From CAVXXB01 sp963765585 (GTDB lineage Bacteria; Calditrichota; Calditrichia; JAJRVZ01), in contig CAVXXB010000001.1 of NCBI GenBank assembly GCA_963765585.1, positions 372,001 to 436,000 on the forward strand: a stretch of DNA of 64,000 nucleotides, given 5' to 3'. Positions 49,137-58,546 of the stretch are shown in pieces (position 1 is the stretch's first letter; each line of letters begins with the position of its first letter). The notes below the pieces were generated by a model. That model saw nothing but the letters and a program-made list of their open reading frames with translations. It was not told the origin of the DNA and did no database searches. Position numbers and translations under genes: made by a program.

Positions 49137-50393
49137 CTAACTGCTAACTGCTTTTCTCGCCACCGGCATAGTCATACACCGGCACCCTCCGCCACCCCGT
49201 GCCAGTTCGGAACCTTCTATTGTAACTACGTACTTATCATAATTTTTCAGATCGGTTTTTCCGGACAAAATATCCTTGGTCGGGAGCACTGCCAGGCCGA
49301 CTTTGTCCAATTCTTCGATTGTATACATATTGCGTTCATATCCTATGACTTTTCCCGGACCAAGGGCAAAAAAATTGGCGCCGCTATGCCACTGCTCTCT
49401 TTCCTGGGTCCATTCATCCGTATTTCCGCCACAGAGCGCACTTTTGCCTTCAATACCAAGTTTACGCAGCGCATCGGGGATATTTTTTTCTTCGCTAATC
49501 GATTTTACCTTACCATTGTCCAGTGTAATGTGTACGGTTTGAAAATCATGCTGGTTCAGGATCACCGGTTCATAGATCATAAAAATATCATGGTCCAGCA
49601 TAGTAAATACCATATCCAGATGAATAAATGATTCGGGCGTCTTTGGTAATTGCTGGACAATAATGTGACAGGGTTTTAGATCTTTACGTAAATTCTCGAT
49701 GATAAAATCAATTCCCTGGTTGCTGGTGCGAATACCGGCGCCCACCAGAAGAATGTCTTCTCTTATTATCAGGAAGTCACCACCTTCAAAAAACACATTG
49801 GATTGATTTGGCTGGTTTGTTGATGAGACAATTTTTCCTCCGGTGAAGATGGGATGAAATGACTGAATCGTTTCCATAATCAGAGCCTCACGTTCCCGAA
49901 CCTGATTACTCATCCTGGAAATAAATACGGTATTCCTGATGGCCATTGCCGCATCGCGGGTGAAGAAAAAATTATGCAGCGGCTGAAGTGAATAACGCTC
50001 ATCGCTTAAAAAGCTGGTAAGGGTGTCTTTGACCAATGGCACCCCTTCGATCAACTGGGCTGCCAATTTTTTGGAGCTAAGATCCTCCAGATAATCACGG
50101 AGATTATTTACAAGTTCGTTTTCACAAACATGAGAGATTAAGAACTGGCGGGCACCATCCTGTTCTAGTGCTTCGGCCAGCAGAGTTTTTATCTCATAGG
50201 TTGTTGAGACAAGATTTAATATATCCCTGAATTTTTTATAATCACGGGAAACCACCGATAAATTAAGGATATCGCTGTAGAGTGCGCGTTCCGCACTACG
50301 CGGAGTCATATTTTCTACTTCCGGGCCGGGCGTATGAATGATAACGCCCTCAAGCTGACCGATTTCTGATTGGATATTTATAGATACGCCCAT
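49137..50393 (-). CDS. arcA: Arginine deiminase
   Basis: The 418-residue protein hydrolyses arginine to citrulline and ammonia. The catalytic residues are visible: FFTRDAAMAI and EGGDFLII (Asp/Glu), HLDMVFTMLD (His), and the nucleophilic Cys in GGGGCRCMTMPVAR near the C-terminus (about residue 407). The length is typical of ADI. No ornithine carbamoyltransferase or carbamate kinase gene is in this window, so the ADI pathway cannot be confirmed here, and the enzyme may serve arginine catabolism or stress. It starts 334 bases from gatE in divergent orientation, with an intergenic repeat in between. The ATG is followed by VSINIQSEIG, usual for this family. Confidence 0.93.
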   Translation of the reverse strand: MGVSINIQSEIGQLEGVIIHTPGPEVENMTPRSAERALYSDILNLSVVSRDYKKFRDILNLVSTTYEIKTLLAEALEQDGARQFLISHVCENELVNNLRDYLEDLSSKKLAAQLIEGVPLVKDTLTSFLSDERYSLQPLHNFFFTRDAAMAIRNTVFISRMSNQVREREALIMETIQSFHPIFTGGKIVSSTNQPNQSNVFFEGGDFLIIREDILLVGAGIRTSNQGIDFIIENLRKDLKPCHIIVQQLPKTPESFIHLDMVFTMLDHDIFMIYEPVILNQHDFQTVHITLDNGKVKSISEEKNIPDALRKLGIEGKSALCGGNTDEWTQEREQWHSGANFFALGPGKVIGYERNMYTIEELDKVGLAVLPTKDILSGKTDLKNYDKYVVTIEGSELARGGGGCRCMTMPVARKAVSS

Positions 50394-50557
50394 GTCATCC
50401 CTGTCAAATATAAAATTAATATTTTACGATCACACAAGCTACAATATAAGGTAATTTTGTGCAATTATAAGTTTGAATTTTGCCTGGATTTCATTTCCAT
50501 ACAGGAAAAAGAAAAATTATTGAAGACTTTTTCACCAAAGTTTTTTATACTAGATCA

Positions 50558-50681
50558 AATGTCCAATGTCAAAACCGAAATGCCAAATCAAATTTCAATG
50601 TCTCAATGATAAATTTATACATTATTTTAGGCATTTGATTTTGGAAATTCATTTGATATTCTGGCTTGGTCATTGGACATT
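50558..50681. repeat. Intergenic element with inverted AATGTCCAATG arms
   Basis: The arms AATGTCCAATG (50558-50568) and its exact inverse CATTGGACATT (50671-50681) enclose words such as CATTTGATATT, GGCATTTGATT and ATGCCAAATC. It is the same family as 44143-44260 and 27276-27312. The 334-base gap between arcA and gatE holds nothing else recognisable except the gatE promoter region. Confidence 0.7.
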
Positions 50682-50727
50682 ACACATAAGTTCTTTGTGC
50701 ACTTAGTACAACTACGAAGGATGATCC

Positions 50728-52634
50728 ATGAAGCCGTTTTCTGAGATGACACCAGAGGATTATGCCGACCTGGGATTAAAAGCCGGTCTTGAAATTCACC
50801 AGCAATTATTGACTCAAAAAAAACTGTTTTGCCGTTGTCCGGCGGGTCTATATAGCAAAGAGTATGACGCGGAGATCCTCAGACATATGCGTCCCACTCT
50901 ATCGGAACTGGGTGAATATGACGGTACCGCTCTAATGGAGTATAAGACAAAAAAGGAAATTATTTACCAGATTAATCATCATTCCGTTTGTACCTATGAG
51001 ATGGATGATACGCCCCCCTTTGAAATTAATGATCAGGCACTTGATATCTCTTTAGAAATTGCCCTGTTATTAAACTACAAACTGGTGGATGAAATCCATA
51101 TCGCCCGCAAACAATATCTTGATGGCAGTATTCCCACCGGGTTTCAGCGCACGACCATCGTTGGCATCGATGGCTGGATACCCTATTTAAACCGTAAAAT
51201 AAACCTGATTCAACTGGGCCTTGAGGAGGATGCCTGTCGCGAAATATCAGATGTCGGGCATCAGAGGATATATATCACAGATCGGCTTGGTATGCCGCTC
51301 GTTGAAATGGTCACCGGCCCGGAAATGGTTACCCCGCAGGAGGTTGCCGATGTGGCCAATATTCTCAGATATCTTGTGCGCAGCACAGGGAAAGTTCGCA
51401 CCGGAATTGGTGCGGCGCGTCAGGATGTGAATGTGAGTATCAAGGGAGGTACGCGAATTGAAATAAAGGGTGTTCACCGCATACCGCTTATTCCGCTTTT
51501 GATATATAATGAAGTCATGCGTCAGGACGCGTTGTTAAAAATTAAAAAAGAACTAAACAATCGGGGGATCACAGACAAGACATTCCAATCGACGATTTCT
51601 GATGTAACATCCATGGTCGCGAACAGTACTTGGGATCCGATGCGCATGGCCATGCAGCGCGGTGAAAAAGTTCATGCGGTCAGTCTGAAAAATTTTAACG
51701 GTATACTCAGCCATCCAACCCAGACGGGAAAAGTTTTTTCCAAAGAAATATCCGACCGGGTTCGGGTAATTGCATGCCTGAGCCGGCTTCCCAATATACT
51801 TACATCAGAAAGCACCGAGGAAACCATTGAAAGTTATATCTGGAAGAAGATCAGAAATGCCGTCAAAGCAACATCACGGGATTCCATTATCCTGGTATGG
51901 GCCTCTGAGGAAGATATTACGACAGCCGTTGAGGAAATTAATATCCGGGCAAGAGAGGCAACACTCGGAGTTCCCAGTGAAACAAGGCAGGGACTTGTGG
52001 ATGGTACAAATGCCTTTGAGCGCATTTTGCCAGGAGCAGACAGGATGTATCCGGATACAGACCTGCCGCCATTGGAGATCGGGCAGGATCGAATTAAAGA
52101 AATCGCGGCGAATGTGCCTGAACAGGTTTGGGAGAGAGAAAAAAAATATCAGCAATGGAGCATCCCGGAACATCTTCGAAAAATCATTGCCAGATCATTG
52201 CGGGCATCACTATTTTGAGGAACTGGTAAACAAATATGAATATTCCACCAATGCTTATTGCACGCTACCTGTTCGAATACGCGAAATACTGGCAGCGAGC
52301 GGGATTTGAATATGAAAAGATTAAAAAATCTGACTGGCATGCATTTTTTACAACGGTCGAAAAAAATCCGGTTTTATCAGAAAAGGGAAAAGATCTTTTT
52401 GCAGCAATATATGCGGGAATAAAGGTCAATTTGAAATCGATACTGAAATCATAATCAGCAGAAAGAAGTCCGTCACAAAATCCGGAACAGAAAATCAAAG
52501 ATATTATCAGTGAGTTTCGCGGTAAAGTAAAATCGGAAAATGAACATAAGTGGTTTATGGGCAGGATCATGGCAGAGTTCCGTGGTGTTATCCGCGGGGA
52601 GGAAGTTGGTAAAAAACTCTCGAAATTGTTATAG
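50728..52634 (+). CDS. gatE: Archaeal-type Glu-tRNA(Gln) amidotransferase subunit E, broken near 52195, 52241 and 52452
   Basis: The reconstructed protein has about 636 residues, the usual GatE length. GatE phosphorylates Glu-tRNA(Gln) and, with GatD, forms Gln-tRNA(Gln). Features: GLKAGLEIHQQLLTQKKLFCRCP, PTLSELGEYDGTALMEYK, the catalytic/ATP region (SIPTGFQRTTIVGIDGWI), EDACREISD, RTGIGAARQDVNVSI and a C-terminal YqeY-like tail ending FMGRIMAEFRGVIRG, which is the GatE signature. The readable frame breaks near 52195 (repaired: RSCGHHYFEEL) and near 52241 (repaired: NKYNIPPMLIARYLF). An in-frame TAA lies at 52452-52454, followed by continuous sequence to the stop at 52632-52634. The likely cause is sequence error. 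The partner gatD follows 287 bases later. Confidence 0.88.
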
Positions 52635-52671
52635 AAATATAATTCGTACTCCGAAAAGGGCATTTAGAATT

Positions 52672-52887
52672 TAACCACAGAGAGCACAGAGAAGAATATT
52701 GAGATCATTTAAATTAGGTTTTGAAACACTTTAAAGTATTTGAGATCTAGTGATACAGATTTGAATTTATCGAAAATCGGAGAAATAAAAAATAAAATCC
52801 GTTATTCTTAGCGGCACAGCAGATAGATGAAATTTTTTTGCTTTAGTTAATAATTATTGAAGCTTTACTCTGGGTCCTCTGTGGTTA
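52672..52887. repeat. Intergenic element with inverted CACAGAG arms between gatE and gatD
   Basis: The arms AACCACAGAGAGCACAGAG (52672-52690) and ACTCTGGGTCCTCTGTGGTT (52867-52886) are imperfect inverses. The right arm ends 36 bases before the gatD ATG, so the element splits what would otherwise be a tight gatED transcript. Confidence 0.7.
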
Positions 52888-52921
52888 GTTTTAAAAACCA
52901 CGGCATTATGGGGAGAATTGA

Positions 52922-54304
52922 ATGAGTGACGACTATAAAGGATATCGTAATCCGGCACTTAAAGTTCTGCAGCAACACAAGGTCCGGGTCTGGAGTAATG
53001 TGGAAATGGAGACAGAACGTGGTCCGTTCCGGGGGATCATATTGCCCCGGTCGGAAACCTCGGATGCCAGGCATATTGTTATGAAACTGAGTACCGGATA
53101 TAATATCGGGATTAATGTTAAACATATAAAATCTATACACGAAAAATCACGCAAAGTAGCACATTACAAAATTCCCGAAAAAGAGTTTCCCCATGATCCG
53201 GGAAAGCCAGGAATAAAGTTATTTGGCACAGGTGGGACCATTGCCAGCCGGCTTGATTACCGTACCGGAGCGGTGATACCGGCATTTTCACCCGGTGAAT
53301 TATATGGATCTGTTCCCGAACTTGCCGATATTTGTAACCTGGAAACGGAAAAGCTGTTTGGTGTTTTTAGTGAAAATATGGGACCGGAACAATGGAAGAG
53401 AACGGCCGAAGCAATCGGTGAGGAAATTAGCAAAGGTGTGGATGGGATTGTAATTGGTCATGGTACGGATGTCATGCATCATACATCGGCAATCCTGTCC
53501 TTTATGGTGCAAAATTCACCGGTTCCCATCGTCATGGTAGGATCCCAGCGATCCTCGGACCGTCCGTCATCAGATGCGGCATTGAATCTGATCCATGCCG
53601 TAAAAGCTGCATCAGAAAGTGATATTGCCGAAGTAATTGTCAGTATGTTTGGCCCCACTTCCGATCAGTATGGTCTGTTACATCGTGGTACCCGCGTGCG
53701 AAAAATGCACTCCAGTTACAGATCTACTTTTCGGACGATTGGTGATATTCCAATTGCGGTGATTGACCGGGAAAAAATTACACCACTCAGAGATGATTAT
53801 AAAAAAAGACGAACGGATAAACAGGTAGACATAAACACGGCCTTTGAAGAGAAAGTGTCGATCGTTTATTATTATCCCAATATGATGCCGGACATTATCG
53901 ATTCCTTGATCGAAAAAGGATACCGGGGGATTGTGATTGCCGGAACCGGTCTGGGCCATGTGAATAAACCGGTTTATCCGGCCTTAAAAAGAGCGCGGGA
54001 GGCCGGTGTTGCGGTGTATATGACGGTGCAAACTTTGTGGGGATATGTACAAATGTACGTGTATGAAACCGGTCGTGAGATGATGGGTCTTGGTGTGATA
54101 CCGGCCGCCAATATGCTGCCCGAAGTCGCATATGTCAAACTGGCCTGGGCATTAGGTCAAGCCGATGATTTAAAAAAAGTGAAAGAAATTATGCTGACTC
54201 CGATTGCCGGTGAAATCACAGAAAGAGAACCATATAATGGATATTTGATTTATCAGGGAGGCATACCGGAAGTGGAGGAATTTTTAAGAACCATCAAACG
54301 CTGA
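52922..54304 (+). CDS. gatD: Archaeal-type Glu-tRNA(Gln) amidotransferase subunit D
   Basis: The 460-residue GatD subunit releases ammonia from asparagine or glutamine for GatE. It starts with a small beta-barrel (Tudor-like) N-domain (HKVRVWSNVEME, about residues 15-75), then an asparaginase-type domain with the first catalytic Thr in FGTGGTIASR (near residue 102), HGTDVMHHT (near 180), the GSQRSSDRPSSDAALN segment and TGLGHVNKP. The combination of N-domain and asparaginase core separates GatD from plain L-asparaginase. The reading frame is intact. Together with gatE it gives this bacterium an archaeal-type route to Gln-tRNA. An AAGGAATT-like site is not clear (GGGGAGAATTGA precedes the ATG). 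Confidence 0.93.
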   Translation: MSDDYKGYRNPALKVLQQHKVRVWSNVEMETERGPFRGIILPRSETSDARHIVMKLSTGYNIGINVKHIKSIHEKSRKVAHYKIPEKEFPHDPGKPGIKLFGTGGTIASRLDYRTGAVIPAFSPGELYGSVPELADICNLETEKLFGVFSENMGPEQWKRTAEAIGEEISKGVDGIVIGHGTDVMHHTSAILSFMVQNSPVPIVMVGSQRSSDRPSSDAALNLIHAVKAASESDIAEVIVSMFGPTSDQYGLLHRGTRVRKMHSSYRSTFRTIGDIPIAVIDREKITPLRDDYKKRRTDKQVDINTAFEEKVSIVYYYPNMMPDIIDSLIEKGYRGIVIAGTGLGHVNKPVYPALKRAREAGVAVYMTVQTLWGYVQMYVYETGREMMGLGVIPAANMLPEVAYVKLAWALGQADDLKKVKEIMLTPIAGEITEREPYNGYLIYQGGIPEVEEFLRTIKR

Positions 54305-54423
54305 TTATTATGTTTTACATAATTAGTGGTAATGAGTATTGAATAATCCGATTATAAAAGAGTAAGTCGTCACCCTGAATTCATTTCAGGGTCTATCTAT
54401 TTGATTTCGGTGAAATAACTAAA

Positions 54424-54453
54424 AAAAACTCCCACATTTTACTGTGGGAGTTT
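54424..54453. terminator. Bidirectional Rho-independent terminator
   Basis: The 12-bp stem AAAACTCCCACA/TGTGGGAGTTTT (54424-54435 with 54442-54453) and a 6-base loop are flanked by A and T runs. It can end the gatD transcript (plus) and the small secreted-protein gene ending at 54465 (minus). Confidence 0.88.
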
Positions 54454-54464
54454 TCTCGTTTTGT

Positions 54465-54857
54465 TTATTTTTTTATCTGTTGTTCGAGCTTTGCCAGCAT
54501 ATCTTCAGCCATCTGCAATTTCTTGTTTGTGTCTTCTGATGAAAGCCAGTTAAACCGTTCCGGATGTTGCAAATACAGAGACGCAATAAAGGCTTTATAT
54601 TGTATCTGATCGGTTTCGCCATCTTCGGTCAGCTGTTCCAGTTTCTCGGCCGCTTTTGAATAATCCAGATCCGGAGCCATTATTTTTAATTTTACCAGAT
54701 TTTCTATTGCTGATTCTATCATGCCATCATTTCCAGAATTTAGGGCTTTATAATAGTTTGGCAATGAAGATTCAAGGGTCTTTGCAGATTGCGCCCAGAT
54801 ATTATTTGCGGCAAAAATTAAAACGATTGTGATGACGGCTGTTATAGAACTTCTCAT
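54465..54857 (-). CDS. Small secreted helical protein of unknown function
   Basis: The 130-residue protein has a signal peptide (MRSSITAVITIVLIFAANNIWAQ, cleavage after NIWA) and a helical body with LESSLPNYYKALNSGNDGMIESAIENLVKLK. The body resembles one or two TPR-like helix pairs and ends in a coiled-coil stretch (KLQMAEDMLAKLEQQIKK). I recognise no family. It should be periplasmic. The gene is probably transcribed alone, ending at the terminator at 54424-54453. The 234-base gap upstream (54858-55091) shows nothing clear. A GGGAGGTGCCAAATG stretch gives a good ribosome site. Confidence 0.7.
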   Translation of the reverse strand: MRSSITAVITIVLIFAANNIWAQSAKTLESSLPNYYKALNSGNDGMIESAIENLVKLKIMAPDLDYSKAAEKLEQLTEDGETDQIQYKAFIASLYLQHPERFNWLSSEDTNKKLQMAEDMLAKLEQQIKK

Positions 54858-55091
54858 TTGGCACCTCCCTTATTAAAGTTATTATATATTACGCCGCCCC
54901 TCGTCAGAAAGATGTCATTGCTGGGTAAAGAGATGTAAAAAGATGTCATGAAACGGTGAATTCGACATAATATTAGAAACATAAGTAAACATGACTTGTT
55001 TAATGATAGATGGATTCATATTTGAGATCACTATACGGCGGGGATCTTGGGTGCCTTAAAAACTGTTAAATTAGGAAGTAATATACATCGA

Positions 55092-56654
55092 TCAATCAAG
55101 ACGGGAATCTCTGTTCCAGAGAAATGCGGTAATACCATGGTCGGTGGTGCACCATAAATATTCATGTTCGGGATCTAAATGAAACACATTGTTACTGAGC
55201 AGGCCATCTTTTTTGGTAAACAGACGCCAGTACTCCCTCTCACGATCATATTTTAGTAACCCCCGGTCTGTGGCAAACCACACACAATTTTTAGTGGAAG
55301 CAATATCACGGTAATGGGCATTTAATTCCAGGGCGGGAAAACTGGTCCACGTATCAGATGTCCGGTTCCAAAAGCTTATACCATTTGTGCTGGCAAACCA
55401 TATTTCATCTCCAATAATCTCAATTGCCCGAAGATTATAGTCAATTACACCGGCCTTTGAGCTATGAAATCGAACCTTATGGTTCTCCGGATCAATACTA
55501 TATAATCCATAGCGGGTGGCTGCCCATATTAAATCTTTACCAATCGCCAGCTGATAAATGGCGACATTGTCCAAGGTGGTCTCGTTTAATTCATACACCT
55601 TCATGGAATGGATATCGATCCAGTTAAAACCATATTCTGTGGCAATATAAATGATAGAATCTGTTGTAACCACATCGTAAACATCATCGCCTTCCAAACC
55701 CTGCATGGCTGTAATCGTCCGCCAATCGTCTTTTTTACTATTATAGATAGCGACTCCCAGGATAGTAGCAAATACGGTATAATCTTTATTACCGGATATG
55801 GCATGAACATCATCACGGGATAAATGGGATATTAAGGGCGCTTCGAAATAGGTCCACTCATCTCTTTCGCGATCCCAGCGGGTGATACCTCCCACCTGAA
55901 ATGAGGTGGGCATACCACCAATCCAGATATAGTCATCCTGAATGTGTATGTCCCGTGGAGAAATATTTGAAAGTGAGTATAATTTACTTTCCATCCGGAA
56001 TGTATAAAGATCGGCGACCATGGGACCGATTCCATCGGTTCCAATCCATATGCGTTGCCAGGTGTCTGTGATGCGATCGGTAAATCGAAACTGCCGGTTA
56101 TACTGATCATAAATCTTGTTTGGTGGTTGAAACATAAGAGGAAACTGGGTGAAAAAATCGGGTAACAAACTATTGGGTGGACGGAAATAAGGTGGAAAGC
56201 GATACTTATCATTTCCCGAATGGTCATAAGGGTTTCCCGGGTTTGATCTGTCTGCATAGGGAAGTTGATCAATATTGGCCGGTTGCCAGAAATCCTCAGC
56301 CGGCCGGTGTACATCAATACCCTTTGGCGTAAGCGCATAAAGAAAATTATCTTCAGGATTATAAACCAGTTTTCTTATTTTATTGCTTCGTAGTCCATTG
56401 CTGGTAGTGTGGGGAAAGTACCATTCGTTGGCATATTTGTCATACCGTAAAACGCCCCCTCCCCGGGTGCCGAAATAGACAAAATCCGGGCCGATATCAA
56501 TGGTGGTAATATTGAGAGCCGGGGCGTATGATATCCAATCATCAATCCGGTAGTGGGTAAAACGATCCACATCAAGTCGATGTATTACCTGGGCAGAGAT
56601 CTGGGTGATTGCGCAGGATAATAAAATAACTGTGAGATAGAATCTCTTATTCAT
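55092..56654 (-). CDS. Secreted two-component-regulator-like beta-propeller protein
   Basis: The 520-residue protein has a signal peptide (ends ISAQV) and repeated Reg_prop-type blades such as GPDFVYFGTRGGGVLRYDKYANEW, GDEIWFASTNGISFWNRTSDTW and TKNCVWFATDRGLLKYDREREYW. These propellers are usually the sensor half of hybrid two-component regulators. Here no kinase domain is fused and the protein stops after the last blade, so it is a free periplasmic propeller. Its start overlaps the stop of the upstream acetyltransferase-aminotransferase gene by 8 bases (56647-56654), which means translational coupling. A role in a cell-surface polysaccharide pathway is only inferred from that coupling. Confidence 0.78.
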   Translation of the reverse strand: MNKRFYLTVILLSCAITQISAQVIHRLDVDRFTHYRIDDWISYAPALNITTIDIGPDFVYFGTRGGGVLRYDKYANEWYFPHTTSNGLRSNKIRKLVYNPEDNFLYALTPKGIDVHRPAEDFWQPANIDQLPYADRSNPGNPYDHSGNDKYRFPPYFRPPNSLLPDFFTQFPLMFQPPNKIYDQYNRQFRFTDRITDTWQRIWIGTDGIGPMVADLYTFRMESKLYSLSNISPRDIHIQDDYIWIGGMPTSFQVGGITRWDRERDEWTYFEAPLISHLSRDDVHAISGNKDYTVFATILGVAIYNSKKDDWRTITAMQGLEGDDVYDVVTTDSIIYIATEYGFNWIDIHSMKVYELNETTLDNVAIYQLAIGKDLIWAATRYGLYSIDPENHKVRFHSSKAGVIDYNLRAIEIIGDEIWFASTNGISFWNRTSDTWTSFPALELNAHYRDIASTKNCVWFATDRGLLKYDREREYWRLFTKKDGLLSNNVFHLDPEHEYLWCTTDHGITAFLWNRDSRLD

Positions 56655-58359
56655 AAAAAGATTTTATGCTTTTTATTATATATTCTTTTTGAGCTGAACT
56701 TAACTCAGGATAAATGGGAATCGCAATCGTGTTTTGTGCCGCACTTTCAGAAACCGGAAAGTCGCCATCTTTATAACCAAGATAAGTAAAACACTCTTGC
56801 TGGTGAAGAGCGACCGGATAGTATATCTCACATCCGATATTTTTTGATTTTAAGTATTCGAGCAAATTGTCGCGGTCTTCAACTCGCAGGATGAACTGAT
56901 TAAAAATATGGCGATAACCTTCTCTCATATGAGGAACCTGAACCTTGTCTGCCAGCGAATTTTGCTTTATCAGAGAAATATAATCTTCTGCATTTTTTTG
57001 GCGACCGGCGGTCCATTCATCAAGATAGCGGAGTTTAACGGAGAGTACGACCGCCTGCAGGGCATCGATGCGAAAATTTCCGCCAATCATTTTGTGATAA
57101 TATTTGGGATGTGAACCATGAACCCGAAGTTGTACCAGTTTTTCTGCCAGCTGATCATTATTAGTCACTACCATACCTGCATCACCAAAACAACCGAGGT
57201 TTTTACTCGGGAAGAAGGAAAAGCAACCGATATCTCCCATTGATCCGGCACGTTCGCCATTTTTATATTCTGACCCGATGGCCTGGGCGGCATCTTCAAT
57301 GATATAAAGATTATGTTTCTTGGCAATTTTTAAAATGGGATCCATATCGGCCATTTGCCCATATAAATGCACCGGGATAATTGCCTTGGTTTTGCCGGTT
57401 ATGACAGCTTCAATTTTTGCCGGATCAATATTATAACTGTCTTCCTCAATATCCACAAATACCGGAATAGCGCCCAGACGTGCAATAACACCGGCGGTGG
57501 CAAAGAATGAATACGGTGTTGTGATTATTTCGTCACCAGGCTCTATATCAATTGCCATGAGGGCGATAAGCAAGGCATCGGTTCCGGAGGAGACACCAAT
57601 GCCGTATTTTGCGTTAGAATATTCCGCTATTTCTTTTTCAAGTTGAACCACTTTGGGGCCCAGAATAAAATACTGCGACTCAGCCACTTCTTTTATTACC
57701 GGTTCAATCTCAGATCGTAATGTCTGATATTGTGCTTTAAGATCTAATAACGGTACACCTGTTACTTCCTGGTTTGCTGATTTTTCTTCAATTTTTTTAT
57801 CTGAAATCATTGCATACTCCCTGTTGCATGAGGCACATTTGGTCTCTGTTTGACTATTAAAATTTAGGCGATTGCCGCAATTACACATCCAGCCGATAAT
57901 TCTTCCCGGGTTGCCGACAACCAGTGCATAATCGGGGACTTCTTTTGTAACGACAGCGCCGGCCCCGACAAAAGCAAAACGCCCAATATCATTGCCACAG
58001 ACTACGACAGCATTGGCACCAATTGAGGCGCCCTTTTTTACCAGGGTTCTTTGATATTCACCACGTCTGATAACATGACTGCGTGGATTCACCACATTGG
58101 TAAATACCATCGACGGGCCGAGAAAAACATCGTCTTCGCAAATTACTCCGGTATATACCGATACATTATTTTGAATTTTTACATTTTCACCCAAAACCAC
58201 ATCCGGCGATATAACCACATTCTGGCCAATATTGCAGTTTTTACCCATGACAGAATTCTTCATAATATGTGAGAAATGCCAGATCTTAGTCCCCTCACCA
58301 ATCTCACATGGCGCATCCACATAGCTTGATTCATGTACAAAATATTTTTGATCACTCAT
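56647..58359 (-). CDS. Fused N-acetyltransferase (WbpD/WlbB-like) and PLP aminotransferase (WbpE-like)
   Basis: The 570-residue fusion has an N-terminal left-handed beta-helix acetyltransferase (residues 1-about 170, hexapeptide repeats, CGNDIGRFAFVGAGAVVTKEVPDYALVVGNPGR), a small Cys cluster CNCG...CASC near residues 173-195 as in WlbB, and a DegT/DnrJ/EryC1 aminotransferase (about 200-570). The aminotransferase has VPLLDLKAQYQ, SSGTDALLIAL, VHLYGQM, EDAAQAIG and the PLP lysine in FFPSKNLGCFGDAG. The two activities follow each other in UDP-2,3-diamino sugar synthesis (UDP-GlcNAc(3NAc)A pathway): WbpE makes the amine, WbpD acetylates it. A fused order makes sense for channelling. The gene is coupled to the propeller gene downstream. 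Confidence 0.87.
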   Translation of the reverse strand: MSDQKYFVHESSYVDAPCEIGEGTKIWHFSHIMKNSVMGKNCNIGQNVVISPDVVLGENVKIQNNVSVYTGVICEDDVFLGPSMVFTNVVNPRSHVIRRGEYQRTLVKKGASIGANAVVVCGNDIGRFAFVGAGAVVTKEVPDYALVVGNPGRIIGWMCNCGNRLNFNSQTETKCASCNREYAMISDKKIEEKSANQEVTGVPLLDLKAQYQTLRSEIEPVIKEVAESQYFILGPKVVQLEKEIAEYSNAKYGIGVSSGTDALLIALMAIDIEPGDEIITTPYSFFATAGVIARLGAIPVFVDIEEDSYNIDPAKIEAVITGKTKAIIPVHLYGQMADMDPILKIAKKHNLYIIEDAAQAIGSEYKNGERAGSMGDIGCFSFFPSKNLGCFGDAGMVVTNNDQLAEKLVQLRVHGSHPKYYHKMIGGNFRIDALQAVVLSVKLRYLDEWTAGRQKNAEDYISLIKQNSLADKVQVPHMREGYRHIFNQFILRVEDRDNLLEYLKSKNIGCEIYYPVALHQQECFTYLGYKDGDFPVSESAAQNTIAIPIYPELSSAQKEYIIKSIKSFYE

Positions 58360-58405
58360 TTATACATCCGTTATTAAACTTAATCCTTACTTCTTTTATT
58401 TTATT

Positions 58406-58539
58406 AAACCATAGAGCACACAGAGATTTATTTGCTTCTCGGCATTGGGCACTCGGTCCTCGTTTTAAATCTTCGGGTTCTTCGTGAACTTCGTGGTTAT
58501 AATGATTATTATAGTTAAATCTCTGTGCCCTCTGTGGTT
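58406..58539. repeat. Nested intergenic element: CACAGAG arms with a CTTCGTG arm inside
   Basis: The outer arms AAACCATAGAGCACACAGAG (58406-58425) and CTCTGTGCCCTCTGTGGTT (58521-58539) are imperfect inverses. Inside lie TTCGGGTTCTTCGTG and AACTTCGTGGTTATA (58469-58501), a copy of the CACGAAG-family right arm. Two word families are thus nested in one gap. Confidence 0.65.
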
Positions 58540-58546
58540 AATGTTT

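Noticed and set aside
52452..52454. Use of TAA as a sense codon (with the second in-frame TAA at 1775-1777)
   Set aside because: Many intact genes here end at TAA, for example the FG-GAP gene at 4081 and the MoxR gene at 8199, and the window has several other single-base breaks. A sequencing error or mutation fits better than recoding.
52922..54304. Plain L-asparaginase annotation for gatD
   Set aside because: The N-terminal Tudor-like domain and the neighbouring gatE identify the tRNA amidotransferase subunit.
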